Source: DATAUD01 sp036501665
Lineage (GTDB): Bacteria; Verrucomicrobiota; Verrucomicrobiia; Limisphaerales; Palsa-1400
Length of the DNA: 64,000 nucleotides
Assembly (NCBI GenBank): GCA_036501665.1
Contig: DASXZW010000097.1
Coordinates: 1 to 64,000, forward strand
Direction of reading: 5' to 3'
Below, one piece after another: positions 43,850 through 53,083 of this stretch; the first letter of the stretch is position 1, and each line of letters starts with the position of its first letter. Position numbers and translations under genes: made by a program. Under the pieces are notes generated by a model. The model ran no database searches. It saw only the letters and a program-made list of their open reading frames with translations, and was not told the DNA's origin.

Positions 43850-44893
43850 TCAACCAGGACGGCTCGGTTCCACAACGGCAAGGCTCTTTAACAAATCCAG
43901 CGCGCGCGAAAGCGTTGGATCAGCCACCACGGGCGCTGCGGGTTCTGCCAGCACGGGACTGACATCTTCGGTTTCTTGCTCGGTGTCCTGGCCGGCCTTG
44001 TGTTCGCGCACCAATTCCGCTTCGTTGAACCGCGGCCTCGGAGCGACGGAAACATTTCTTCCATTGCTCGCCTGCACAAATTCGGGATGGAGGTTCTTGT
44101 AAGGGTCCTGCAAATACGCCTTTTCGTCCTGTAAACTGCTGTCGATTGCAATGTCCGGCGCAATCCCATTCGTCAACAATCTCCCATCGCCGACGGCGAC
44201 CGCTGAAACCGCCACGCGCAGTTTATCACCGTTGCTCAGCGGGATTTCCTTGAAAACGCTCGCCTGTCCCGACGACGCGCTGCCGAGAATCAGCCCGGCG
44301 CCGGCTTCGCGAAGCGCGGCTCCCAAAGCCTCGGCGGCTCCGGCGGTCTGGGAATTAATCAGGATCGCCACTGGCATCAGGATGGCGTCGGTCTTCTTGG
44401 TGGCGCGCGCGGAACCTTCCCGCCAGTCGATCAGCGGTTGGTCGGAATTAATGAAAAAATCCGCCGTCTTCGCTGCAGCCTGGTAATCTGTGCCGTCGGC
44501 AAAACGGAGGTCAAGCACAATGCCTTTGAGCTTCCCGGCATTGGTCGTGTTGACGCCTTTATAGGCGTCGCGGAATGCGTCCGCCAGTTTTCCGTTCACC
44601 GCCGCCACGCGGAAATAAGCGAATGATTGATCGAACACCCGAGTCTGCGCCAGTGGCGTGAAAGTGGAAGCCGCGTCCCCCTGCGCATTGGCGCTGACAA
44701 GCTGGACGCGCGGCGACAATTGGGCAACTAGGCCTTGCACTGCGGCGCGATCCAACGCTTGTGGCGTCTCTCCCGCGAGATTGGTGCTGAGGATTTGGTA
44801 AACCTCGTCGAACTTGGGCGGTGTGTCCCCGAAAGCGGCCTCGCCGGTCAAGGTGGCGACCAGCAGGCACAAGAGCGCGTTTCGCGTTTTCAT
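43850..44893 (-). CDS. Secreted S41-family (tail-specific protease-like) protein lacking catalytic Ser and Lys
   Basis: 347 residues from the ATG at 44893, which begins a signal peptide (NALLCLLVATLTGEAAFG). The core has LKGIVLDLRFADGTDYQAA, then ILINSQTAGAAEALGAALRE, then LILGSASSGQASVF, the layout of C-terminal processing peptidases. The expected catalytic Ser (of an SASAxE-type motif) is Gly185 and the Lys (of a GKG motif) is Gln210. It therefore looks like a non-catalytic homologue with a binding or scaffold role. The C-terminal 90 residues are Pro/Glu-rich. It lies seven bases after purD and is probably co-transcribed with it. Confidence 0.8.
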   Translation of the reverse strand: MKTRNALLCLLVATLTGEAAFGDTPPKFDEVYQILSTNLAGETPQALDRAAVQGLVAQLSPRVQLVSANAQGDAASTFTPLAQTRVFDQSFAYFRVAAVNGKLADAFRDAYKGVNTTNAGKLKGIVLDLRFADGTDYQAAAKTADFFINSDQPLIDWREGSARATKKTDAILMPVAILINSQTAGAAEALGAALREAGAGLILGSASSGQASVFKEIPLSNGDKLRVAVSAVAVGDGRLLTNGIAPDIAIDSSLQDEKAYLQDPYKNLHPEFVQASNGRNVSVAPRPRFNEAELVREHKAGQDTEQETEDVSPVLAEPAAPVVADPTLSRALDLLKSLAVVEPSRPG

Positions 44894-44900
44894 TGTTATT

Positions 44901-46187
44901 TTAATTTCCGGCTCTCGGAAAAGCCTTCGCGCCAATATCGCGCCGAAACTGCGCTCCGTCGAACTGAATTTTCTCAACTGCCGCATAAGCTCTGTCTCGC
45001 GCCTCGGCCAACGTCCGTCCAAGGGACGTGACACCGAGAACACGTCCGCCGGTTGTCACCGTTTCTCCGTCGCGAACAGCTGTCCCGGCATGGAAGATTT
45101 TTGTGCCCGGCGTTTGTCCCGCTTCCGACAGACCGTGAATGACTTTTCTCTTCGCGTAAGCGCCGGGATAGCCGTACGACGCGACCACCACGCAAACCGC
45201 CGCTTCGGGACGCCAGCGCAATTGCACTTTGTCGAGCGCGCCATCGACGCTTGCTTCCAACACATCGACAAGGTCGTTCTCGAGCCGGGCAAGAAAAACC
45301 TGTGTTTCCGGGTCGCCAAAGCGCGCGTTGAATTCCAGCACTCGCGGGCCATCCTTTGTCAACATAATCCCCGGATACAGAATCCCCCGAAAGTCGATCC
45401 CCTCCTGGCGACATCCTTCGAGCCACGGTGGAAAAATTGCGGCGGCGACTTTGTCCAATTCCGCTTGAGTCAAGAACGGCGTCGGCGAATAAGCGCCCAT
45501 CCCGCCCGTGTTCGGACCCATATCGTTGTCGCCGATTCGCTTATGGTCTTGCGCGGTGGGAAATACTTTCGCGGTTGTTCCGTCGCAAAGGGCATGGAGC
45601 GAAATCTCGATCCCTTCCAACAATTCCTGGATGACAATTTTTCTGCTCGCATCGCCAAACTTTTTCCGCACGAGCATTTCGTCGATGGCCGCGTTGGCTT
45701 CGTCGATTGTCGAGGAAAGCAAAACACCTTTTCCGAGCGCCAATCCGTCCGCCTTGACAGCACATCGACCGCTGAGGCTTGCCGCAAATTTCTTCGCGAC
45801 ATCGGCTTCACTGAACGTCTGCGAACGCGCCGTTGGGATTTTGTATTTCTCCATGAACGCCTGCGAAAATGCCTTGGACGACTCGAACTGCGTGGCTTTC
45901 TTATTCGGCCCCCAAATGCGCAGATCGCTCTTTTGAAAAAGGTCAACGATGCCCAGCGCCAGCGGATTGTCCGGGCCGACCACGGTGAGATCGACTCGGT
46001 TTTCGGCGGCGAAGTTCTTCAACGCCGTCAAATTTTCCGCGGCAATATCGACACATTGGACACGGGGTTCGCCGGCAACGCCGCCATTGCCCGGCGCGCA
46101 CCAAAGTTGCGTGAGTCGGGGCGACTGCGCCAATTTCCACACTAGCGCGTGTTCGCGTCCGCCGGAGCCGATGACAAGAATTTTCAT
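44901..46187 (-). CDS. purD: Phosphoribosylamine-glycine ligase (PurD)
   Basis: 428 residues, the usual length. It makes GAR from phosphoribosylamine, the product of PurF (339-1796), and glycine with ATP. Landmarks are ILVIGSGGREHALVWKL at the N-terminus, VVGPDNPLALGI, the ATP-grasp domain with VKADGLALGKGV and DNDMGPNTGGMGAYSPTP, and EFNARFGDPETQV. All ATP-grasp motifs appear intact. The downstream gene (S41 pseudo-protease) follows after seven bases; the unusual neighbour suggests chance co-transcription. Confidence 0.97.
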   Translation of the reverse strand: MKILVIGSGGREHALVWKLAQSPRLTQLWCAPGNGGVAGEPRVQCVDIAAENLTALKNFAAENRVDLTVVGPDNPLALGIVDLFQKSDLRIWGPNKKATQFESSKAFSQAFMEKYKIPTARSQTFSEADVAKKFAASLSGRCAVKADGLALGKGVLLSSTIDEANAAIDEMLVRKKFGDASRKIVIQELLEGIEISLHALCDGTTAKVFPTAQDHKRIGDNDMGPNTGGMGAYSPTPFLTQAELDKVAAAIFPPWLEGCRQEGIDFRGILYPGIMLTKDGPRVLEFNARFGDPETQVFLARLENDLVDVLEASVDGALDKVQLRWRPEAAVCVVVASYGYPGAYAKRKVIHGLSEAGQTPGTKIFHAGTAVRDGETVTTGGRVLGVTSLGRTLAEARDRAYAAVEKIQFDGAQFRRDIGAKAFPRAGN

Positions 46188-46253
46188 TTCAAGACGCCGC
46201 GACGGTGACGCAGCGGCCCTTTAAAATCGAGCGGAAAAGGAAACCGCTGCAAC

Positions 46254-46985
46254 TCACCTAATCACTTGGAACAGCAACAGCATTGCGATGAAAATCAATC
46301 CAAAGTGCAAATAACGGCCGAATTGATGCTCGCCTATTTGGCGGGCAAGGTAGCGTCCTACAAAAATCCCACCGATAATGGATGGCAACGACCATAAGAA
46401 CAGCCGGTTCACAGCGCCGGTCCAAATTCCCGCAAAACCAAATCCACACATTCCGAGGATGCTCGCGGGCAGGAAATAACCTTGCAGCGTTGCGCGAAAT
46501 CTTTCCGGCGACCATCCGCGCAGCGAGCCGTAAATTGCAAGCGGCGGCCCATTCATTCCATAGGAACCCCCGCAAATTCCCGCGCCCAATCCAAACACCC
46601 AGGCGAAGCGATCATTGTTGAGAGAAAAACGTCGTGGATACAAAAGCGAGTATCCCGAAAACATAAGAATAATAACAGCGAGAAGCGCCTTCATCGAGTT
46701 TTCCGAAAGGAATTTGAGAAGCATCAACCCCAACGGAAGCCCGAACAAGGTCGAAAGAATCAACCATCCCGCGCTGCGAAGGTGAATGTGTTTCCAATCG
46801 CGCAGGACGACAAACCCAGCAATGACTATCGACGCGAGCACCGCGATTGGAGCGGCGACTTTGACTGGAACAATTAATGCCAGTAATGGAACGCCTACTA
46901 GCGCTTCTCCAAAACCAAAAGTGGTTCGGAAGACGGTCGCGAGAAACATCACCACAATGACCTCCGCGAGCCTTGTTTCAGTCAT
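46254..46985 (-). CDS. TauE/SafE-family sulfite or organic anion exporter
   Basis: 243 residues, nearly all hydrophobic with seven to eight membrane helices. The two family repeats are visible: the N-terminal FGFGEALVGVPLLALIVP and the central LGAGICGGSYGMNGPPLAIYG, each bearing the Gly/Pro-rich motif of the family. Substrate specificity (sulfite, sulfoacetate, taurine breakdown products) cannot be read from sequence. It is transcribed in the same direction as purD but 66 bases upstream of it, and no sulfur genes flank it. Confidence 0.88.
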   Translation of the reverse strand: MTETRLAEVIVVMFLATVFRTTFGFGEALVGVPLLALIVPVKVAAPIAVLASIVIAGFVVLRDWKHIHLRSAGWLILSTLFGLPLGLMLLKFLSENSMKALLAVIILMFSGYSLLYPRRFSLNNDRFAWVFGLGAGICGGSYGMNGPPLAIYGSLRGWSPERFRATLQGYFLPASILGMCGFGFAGIWTGAVNRLFLWSLPSIIGGIFVGRYLARQIGEHQFGRYLHFGLIFIAMLLLFQVIR

Positions 46986-47090
46986 TTATCCTCACTGCGA
47001 AGGAAATCGCTCAATGGATGGAAAACCCGGTTGATCGGACTCGCGCATTTGTTGTCAAGAAATATGTTAAGCTCGAAGCTTCCGCGGGTT

Positions 47091-48695
47091 TTATGTTTTG
47101 CGAAGGATTGTATCACGTTGCGCCCAGGCAGGGTCGGCGTTTGGATAATCGAGATTGTAGTTCAGGCCGCGGCTTTCGAGGCGTTGGAGTGCCGAGGTGA
47201 TAATCAATTCCGCGACGGTGGCGATGTTGCGCAATTCGAGGAGATCGCTGGTCACGATGAAATCCCAGTAATACTGCTGGATTTCCTCCTGCAAATTGGC
47301 GATGCGGCTGCGCGCGCGTTGCAATCGTTTGTTTGTCCGCACGATGCCGACGTAGTCCCACATCATGCGCCGGATTTCCTCCCAATTGTGATTGATCACG
47401 ACGAGTTCATCGACGTTTTGCGCGTGGCCGGATTGCCAGGGCGGAAGCGTGACGTTGATCATTGGTTCAGGAAATTCGTGAAGCCGTTCGGCAGCGCGGT
47501 TCGCGCAAACAAGCGCTTCAAGCAGCGAATTGCTGGCCAGCCGGTTTGCGCCGTGCAATCCAGTGCAGGCCACTTCTCCTACCGCGTAAAGTCCTGCGAT
47601 TTCCGTGCGGCCATCGATATCCGTCACGACGCCCCCGCACTGGTAATGCGCCGCGGGCACGACGGGAATCGGCTCTTTTGTGATGTCGATTCCGAACTTC
47701 AGGCAGGTGGAATAAATGTTCGGAAAATGCTCGATGATGAACGCGGGCGGCTTGTCCGTAATGTCAAGTAGAACATACGACGCGCCGCTTTTTTTCATCT
47801 CGTTGTCAATCGCCCGCGCGACAATGTCACGCGGAGCGAGCGATTTGAGCCGGTGATAGCGGTCCATAAAGGGAACACCGTCAACGGTCTTCAAGACGCC
47901 GCCCTCGCCTCGCACCGCTTCGCTGATCAGAAACGATTTGGCCTTGGGACTGTAAAGGCACGTTGGATGGAATTGGATGAATTCCATGTTCGCGACAGCC
48001 GCGCCCGCGCGATATGCCATCGCGACGCCATCGCCCGTCGCGATGTCAGGGTTTGTCGTGTAGAGATAAACTTTGCCGCAGCCGCCGGTCGCCAGCAAAA
48101 CCGCGCGGGCGCAAAAGGTCTCGACCGCGTCGCGATTCTTGTCAAGCACATAGGCGCCGAGGCAGCGGTTCTCGGGACGGGGACCGGCGATTTTGCCGGG
48201 CATTTTCTGGGTCGTAATGAGGTCAATCGCGATGTGGTTCTCTAAAACCTCTATGTTCGTCTGCGCGGCCACAGCGCTGAGCAAGGCGCGCTCGATTTCG
48301 CGTCCGGTAATGTCCTTTGCGTGAAGGATGCGACGTTTCGAATGACCGCCTTCCCGACCGAGATCAAGTTCCCTGGTTCCGTTAATTTCGCGCTCGGTGA
48401 ATTTCATCCCAAGATCAATCAACTCCGCGATTCGCGCCGGCCCTTCCTCCACAATCGTCCGCACGACATCCTCGTGGCAAAGCCCGGCCCCAGCCTCCAG
48501 CGTGTCCTGGACATGTTGTGCGAATGAATCTTCCTTGCTGGTGACCGACGCTATCCCGCCCTGGGCATAGTTGGTGTTGGACTCCGCGCGGGATTTCTTC
48601 GTGACAATGGCGACGCGGCCCAGGGGCGCAACTTTGAGCGCGAACGAGAGCCCTGCAATTCCGCTGCCCAAAATAAGGAAGTCGTAATTTTTCAT
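47091..48695 (-). CDS. nadB: L-aspartate oxidase (NadB)
   Basis: 534 residues from the ATG at 48695; the frame stays open to 49055 but without homology. The FAD-binding motif is FLILGSGIAGLSFAL. Other conserved segments are NTNYAQGGIASV, EGGHSKRRILHAKD (substrate contact), IQFHPT, RDIVARAID, AAHYQCGGVVTD and GANRLASNSLLEALV. The C-terminal helical domain starts near RRMMWDYVGIVR. It oxidises aspartate to iminoaspartate for NAD synthesis; nadA and nadC are not in the window. The related succinate dehydrogenase flavoprotein is excluded by the motifs and stand-alone context. Confidence 0.95.
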   Translation of the reverse strand: MKNYDFLILGSGIAGLSFALKVAPLGRVAIVTKKSRAESNTNYAQGGIASVTSKEDSFAQHVQDTLEAGAGLCHEDVVRTIVEEGPARIAELIDLGMKFTEREINGTRELDLGREGGHSKRRILHAKDITGREIERALLSAVAAQTNIEVLENHIAIDLITTQKMPGKIAGPRPENRCLGAYVLDKNRDAVETFCARAVLLATGGCGKVYLYTTNPDIATGDGVAMAYRAGAAVANMEFIQFHPTCLYSPKAKSFLISEAVRGEGGVLKTVDGVPFMDRYHRLKSLAPRDIVARAIDNEMKKSGASYVLLDITDKPPAFIIEHFPNIYSTCLKFGIDITKEPIPVVPAAHYQCGGVVTDIDGRTEIAGLYAVGEVACTGLHGANRLASNSLLEALVCANRAAERLHEFPEPMINVTLPPWQSGHAQNVDELVVINHNWEEIRRMMWDYVGIVRTNKRLQRARSRIANLQEEIQQYYWDFIVTSDLLELRNIATVAELIITSALQRLESRGLNYNLDYPNADPAWAQRDTILRKT

Positions 48696-48880
48696 TTCAA
48701 TGACAGCCTCGCGACGATTATCAGCGTCAGTATCCTCCAGAGTATTGTTGAAGCGCGATGAAAGTTCAAAGCCCCTTTTAACGTTGACTTTAGGTCGATT
48801 TTGAATAACCTCCCGATCCGTCGCGCGGCCCCGAATAAAAACCTCGCGCTCAATATTCCAATCAAGAGAAAGCGCGCAAA

Positions 48881-49735
48881 ATGCTTCGGTATTGTCTGAG
48901 TTTCCTATGTCTTTTCGCGTGCCTTGCGCGATATCCCCTGGCAGCACAAATTGCTCCCACAACAACCAACGTCGTTCGCCCGGACGTGACCTATCTGCCG
49001 GCGGCGAACCAATGTTTTCCCACGAGTTCCACTTACGGAACGTTGATTGCCACAAATATATTTTACCTGACGCCGCTGGGCATTTATCCCGGTGACGTGC
49101 TGTTTCTTCAAACGGCCGGCGATTATTCCATTGGCAGGACGAACAGCAACGGCGTACTGGTGTACGGCCCTGAGATACCGCAACCTATCCTGGGCCTTTT
49201 CTTCTCCAATTACTTCAACGTCGGCTGCGCCCAGGTTACTCCGCATGCTGCCCAGACCACGCTTCAGCAATATGTGACACCGGCCTATATAACATCATTG
49301 GGAGCTTCTGTTTCCACTGACATTCCCCAGGACTTTCTGATTCCAACCAACGGCATGACAGTGACCGTCCCTTATGGGGCCTTTTTTCTGGCTTTTGGCG
49401 AGACCGATCCAAATGTCCGCCATATTCAAGATACGAATTCGGATTTTCGCGTCGTGATTCGTCCGCTTCAACAACTGCGATTTGAGGCATCGAACAGCAC
49501 GGTCGTCCTGAGCATCACGAATATGTATGTGGGCCAAACCTTCACGGCCACCTTGTATTTGACGAACACCGGCAACGTGACTGTTCAGGGCCTCACCGCC
49601 AACCAACCCTCTCCAGCCCTCGACGGCGTTATTTTGTACACTGCGAGCAGCCTCCAGCTAGTATCCGGGCCTGTGGTGAGCGCCACGAGTCTCGAGCCTG
49701 GGGATTCAGCGAGCATACAAAGCCATTGGCACTAA
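48881..49735 (+). CDS. Front part of a large secreted lipase-like protein (frameshifted)
   Basis: 284 residues with a signal peptide (MLRYCLSFLCLFACLARYPL, then AAQ). After it comes a galactose-binding-like N-terminal domain (GDVLFLQTAGDYS, TVTVPYGAFFLAFGETDPN) and the start of a CARDB-like beta domain (TNTGNVTVQGLTANQPSP, LEPGDSASIQ). It ends abruptly at 49733-49735. A +1 shift near 49711-49730 joins it to the frame of the next entry, which continues with KAIGTNLGSIQIFPQYLDT, so the two are almost surely one gene of about 1370 residues. The shift may be a real mutation or a sequence error. Confidence 0.8.
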   Translation: MLRYCLSFLCLFACLARYPLAAQIAPTTTNVVRPDVTYLPAANQCFPTSSTYGTLIATNIFYLTPLGIYPGDVLFLQTAGDYSIGRTNSNGVLVYGPEIPQPILGLFFSNYFNVGCAQVTPHAAQTTLQQYVTPAYITSLGASVSTDIPQDFLIPTNGMTVTVPYGAFFLAFGETDPNVRHIQDTNSDFRVVIRPLQQLRFEASNSTVVLSITNMYVGQTFTATLYLTNTGNVTVQGLTANQPSPALDGVILYTASSLQLVSGPVVSATSLEPGDSASIQSHWH

Positions 49736-49814
49736 TCTGGGATCAATTCAGATTTTTCCCCAATACCTCGATACAAACGGCGATCTCCAAACCTACATTC
49801 GCGGCTGGTACTCT

Positions 49815-52800
49815 TTGGAGGACGATTATCCGACTTACTTTTTTTATCCCAAACCCGCGTTGACGACAACCGTCTCCGTATTACCTAATCGGGTTGACGT
49901 CGGTGATGCGTTTCAAGTCATTGTAAACGTCCAGAACGTCAGCGACGAAAGCATTACCAACGTGCAAATCGAGGGCGCGATCACCAATGCCGGCTCCGGC
50001 GAGGTTACGTTTGTGAGCGTAATTGGCGACACTATTGCGAACCTTGCGCCCGGCGATTCGGCCAACTTCACGAATCTCTATACCGCCACCAATTACGGCA
50101 AGGTGACCTTCACGGCGGCGACTTCGGGCGAAGGAGCAAGCGGTCTGTTTGAAAGTCCACCCGGCACAAGTCCCAAACTGGCCATCGAACCTAATGGCGA
50201 TTTGCAGGTAAAAACTGCGGACCCCGCCGACACAAATTTCGTTGGCATTGGAGAATACCAGGAACCGCCGCCATTCAATGACCAGAACCAGACCATTTCC
50301 GTCGGCAGCAATGGCATGGCCGGCTATATTGTGCGTCTCGTAAATGCCTCCCCGTATGCGCGCAGCTACACCCTTCGCGGCGCCACCAACAGCTTCACCA
50401 ATTGGACCATCCAGGTCACCTCGGACAATGTCAGCATCCTCAACGACCTCTATAGCGATGGAGGCTGGACAACGCCGGAGATGGCCGTCGGCGCTGATCT
50501 GGATTTGCGCGTCACACTGGCCCCAAATACGAACGCAGGTGTTTTAGACAATAAATCCTTGCTGATTACCTCGTATGCCGACAGCACGAATACCGATGTG
50601 ATCGACTCCCTTCTTCTGTACGCAATGTTGGTTCCTGTGCCGGTTCAAATTACGCTTCATTCGATCACCGAAACCGGTTACACGCTGGATAGTGTGGATG
50701 CCGGCATGACGAACATTAACGCTCCGCTCGTTCCAGTAACCGCCGCAGCCGTACTGGACCAGCAACCGGAAATACACGGCGGCCTCGTTGCTGATGGGGT
50801 TACGCCACTTGTTCTCAAGCTTGCGGCTGATCCCGCCAGCATTGGCCAGTTTGGCAAGGGATTGGATTTTAGCTTTCAGGCAACAATTCTTGGAGGCGGA
50901 ACGCTTGCAGGAACTCCGTTGGCTCAACGGATGCAACTAATAAAAAACGGGGTTTGGCAGTCTGCCACCGACGTTGTCCTAAGCGCCACCAGTCCCAACG
51001 CCTATGTCCAAATTCTGCCGATTCTGTCGGACGATTTGTCATTCACCGTTCAGCCAGCCGAGCTGGATATCGACTTTACCGTCACCGACAACACCAGCGG
51101 GGTGCAGGCAGGCGATGTCAAATTTGCCTTGAGGAAACCGCCGATCGCCTTGATTCACGGCTATAATACGACGGGCGATTGGGGCAGTGATTTCCAGGCA
51201 GTCTTGGGCATGTCACGCCCGGTCGGCTTCGTCCGAACAGTGAAATATGGCCAGGACCAGGTCACCAGTCTGCCGACGTATGTCGGGGTTCCTGTATATG
51301 TCAACACTATCGCCACATTGGACGAATGCTCCCAACTGGCCCTGGAATCCTTCAATCAAATCATGGGTCCTGTCCATAATGCCTGGGCTTTCACCCGTTA
51401 CGATGTGGTCGCCCACAGTCAGGGCGGTGTGTTGACTCGAATGCTTTGCAACGAATTCGCGAACGACGTTATCTCCACGCCCTTTCGCAACGCTGACAAT
51501 TTCAACCGTGGCCGTTTCCATCGCGTCGTCACAATCGGTTCACCGCACAACGGCACCCGGTTGTTGCATTACCTGCTGAAGCAAAACGAACTTGGAAAAT
51601 CCAATTTGTACAAAACCCTCCCACAATTAGTCTCTACCTTGGGAGTCCTGTTGGATGTGGCGAAGGCGAAATTCGATCCCTTCGGTCCGCAATTCCAGGA
51701 AATCAATGACTCGTCTGATTTGGCTCCGTGGAAACCCGATCCGGGGGCGCAGTTTCACTTGGTGAGGCCAACAATCGATTACGGGTCTTCCCCCGGCCCA
51801 TATGACCTGACGCCTTCGTATGTTGTTTTAGGTTTGACATCCACAGCGGGCGGAGGCGGCGGGGCGGCGGTCATTCCGCGCGGTTCTGACGGCGTGGTCG
51901 ATTTTGACAGCATGGGCGCCAATGTCCCGCCTGCGCCAGTCGCGGCAAACGTCTATACAGTTCCCCCGGGCAATCTCATCTCTCACTCAGGCCCCATTAA
52001 GGTTTTCGCAGCCACCGAAGCCGAAACCGACTCCACTACGGTGGCTCAGCATGTGATTGGAGCACTGGACCAGGATCCTTTCATGGCCCCGGCAGATCGT
52101 GTATTTGCCAGCTTTCCTTTGCCTCCGCTCCTTGACGCTTCACAGGAAGCGTTGATTGATAACTTCGCGGAACTCATCAATTACCAGACTGTCTCCAATC
52201 TCCTCAAATCGCTGCCGATTCAATTATCCGATACCAGCAATTACCAGGTCCAAATCTCGTTTCCAGACAACCTGCCGCCTCAAGGTTCCGTGGCCTGGTC
52301 AGTCCAGGTTTATGGGCCGCTTGGAATTACAAGCGACGGTGTCAGTCTTGCATCTCAGGGTCTGAGCAATAGTGTGGCCACCATTTCGGTTGGCGGCAGC
52401 GTCGCAGGCGATGTGGTCGTCACCGCAACTTACCTTTCCGTCAGTAACACAGTCGTCATTACTCCTCCGGCATTGGTAACGTCTCGAAATCCTCCCGGCG
52501 TCACGCTGACAGGAATCCAGGTTTTGCCAGGAAATATTGCCTTGCCAGTCGGAACGACAGTTTCCCCGCAAGTCGTGGCTCATTACAGCGACGGGTCAAG
52601 TCTGTTGCGTTTCGTTACTGCGGACGCCGTTAAGGTCGTTTCCTCGCAACCGGAATTGGTATCGGTGCAGGACCCGCTCAATTGGCAAATTAACGCCATC
52701 GGAACAGCCCAGGTCATCCTCAGTTGGTCGGGTCTCTCAGCCATTGCCGAAATTACCGGATTCGACCCAACGGGAGCAACTCCTCCCACGCTTTCGCTGC

Positions 52801-53000
52801 TCAACGAAAACAACGGCCGGTTCACAGCGACATGGCCCAGCTTCACCACCAATTATTTGCTCGAAAGCACGGAGAACTTAAGCGCCACGAATTCATGGCA
52901 ACCCGTATCGGGCTCGCTGGCGAACGTTGGCGGTCAAACGATGATAAATCTGTCCTCCACCAATGCGCAGCAGTTTTATCGGCTGCGCTGGCGGCAATAA
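49815..53000 (+). CDS. Main part of the large secreted lipase/esterase-like protein with Ig-like repeats
   Basis: About 1061 residues to the stop at 53000; the same frame is open back to the frameshift near 49720, so the apparent TTG start at 49815 is not a real start. It begins with CARDB/Ig-like beta domains (VNVQNVSDESITNVQIEG). An alpha/beta hydrolase domain follows, with PPIALIHGYNTTGDWG, the nucleophile elbow VVAHSQGGVLTRM (A-H-S-Q-G) and TIGSPHNGTRLLHYL, as in extracellular lipases and PGAP1-like esterases. A Big_2-like domain comes next (GVTLTGIQVLPGNIALPVGT). The C-terminal domain (WPSFTTNYLLESTENL, QFYRL) is common in verrucomicrobial exported proteins. Confidence 0.82.
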   Translation: MEDDYPTYFFYPKPALTTTVSVLPNRVDVGDAFQVIVNVQNVSDESITNVQIEGAITNAGSGEVTFVSVIGDTIANLAPGDSANFTNLYTATNYGKVTFTAATSGEGASGLFESPPGTSPKLAIEPNGDLQVKTADPADTNFVGIGEYQEPPPFNDQNQTISVGSNGMAGYIVRLVNASPYARSYTLRGATNSFTNWTIQVTSDNVSILNDLYSDGGWTTPEMAVGADLDLRVTLAPNTNAGVLDNKSLLITSYADSTNTDVIDSLLLYAMLVPVPVQITLHSITETGYTLDSVDAGMTNINAPLVPVTAAAVLDQQPEIHGGLVADGVTPLVLKLAADPASIGQFGKGLDFSFQATILGGGTLAGTPLAQRMQLIKNGVWQSATDVVLSATSPNAYVQILPILSDDLSFTVQPAELDIDFTVTDNTSGVQAGDVKFALRKPPIALIHGYNTTGDWGSDFQAVLGMSRPVGFVRTVKYGQDQVTSLPTYVGVPVYVNTIATLDECSQLALESFNQIMGPVHNAWAFTRYDVVAHSQGGVLTRMLCNEFANDVISTPFRNADNFNRGRFHRVVTIGSPHNGTRLLHYLLKQNELGKSNLYKTLPQLVSTLGVLLDVAKAKFDPFGPQFQEINDSSDLAPWKPDPGAQFHLVRPTIDYGSSPGPYDLTPSYVVLGLTSTAGGGGGAAVIPRGSDGVVDFDSMGANVPPAPVAANVYTVPPGNLISHSGPIKVFAATEAETDSTTVAQHVIGALDQDPFMAPADRVFASFPLPPLLDASQEALIDNFAELINYQTVSNLLKSLPIQLSDTSNYQVQISFPDNLPPQGSVAWSVQVYGPLGITSDGVSLASQGLSNSVATISVGGSVAGDVVVTATYLSVSNTVVITPPALVTSRNPPGVTLTGIQVLPGNIALPVGTTVSPQVVAHYSDGSSLLRFVTADAVKVVSSQPELVSVQDPLNWQINAIGTAQVILSWSGLSAIAEITGFDPTGATPPTLSLLNENNGRFTATWPSFTTNYLLESTENLSATNSWQPVSGSLANVGGQTMINLSSTNAQQFYRLRWRQ

Positions 53001-53083
53001 ATGTAAGTCCGGCAGCACGACCGCCCCGTCGCGCAACCTGTCGCCTGTTTTCCTCCTATTTACTCTCGGTGCGCGATGGGCTA

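Noticed and set aside
44814..46145. 443-codon plus-strand open frame opposite purD
   Set aside because: purD on the minus strand is unambiguous; this frame has an Arg/Phe-rich shadow composition.
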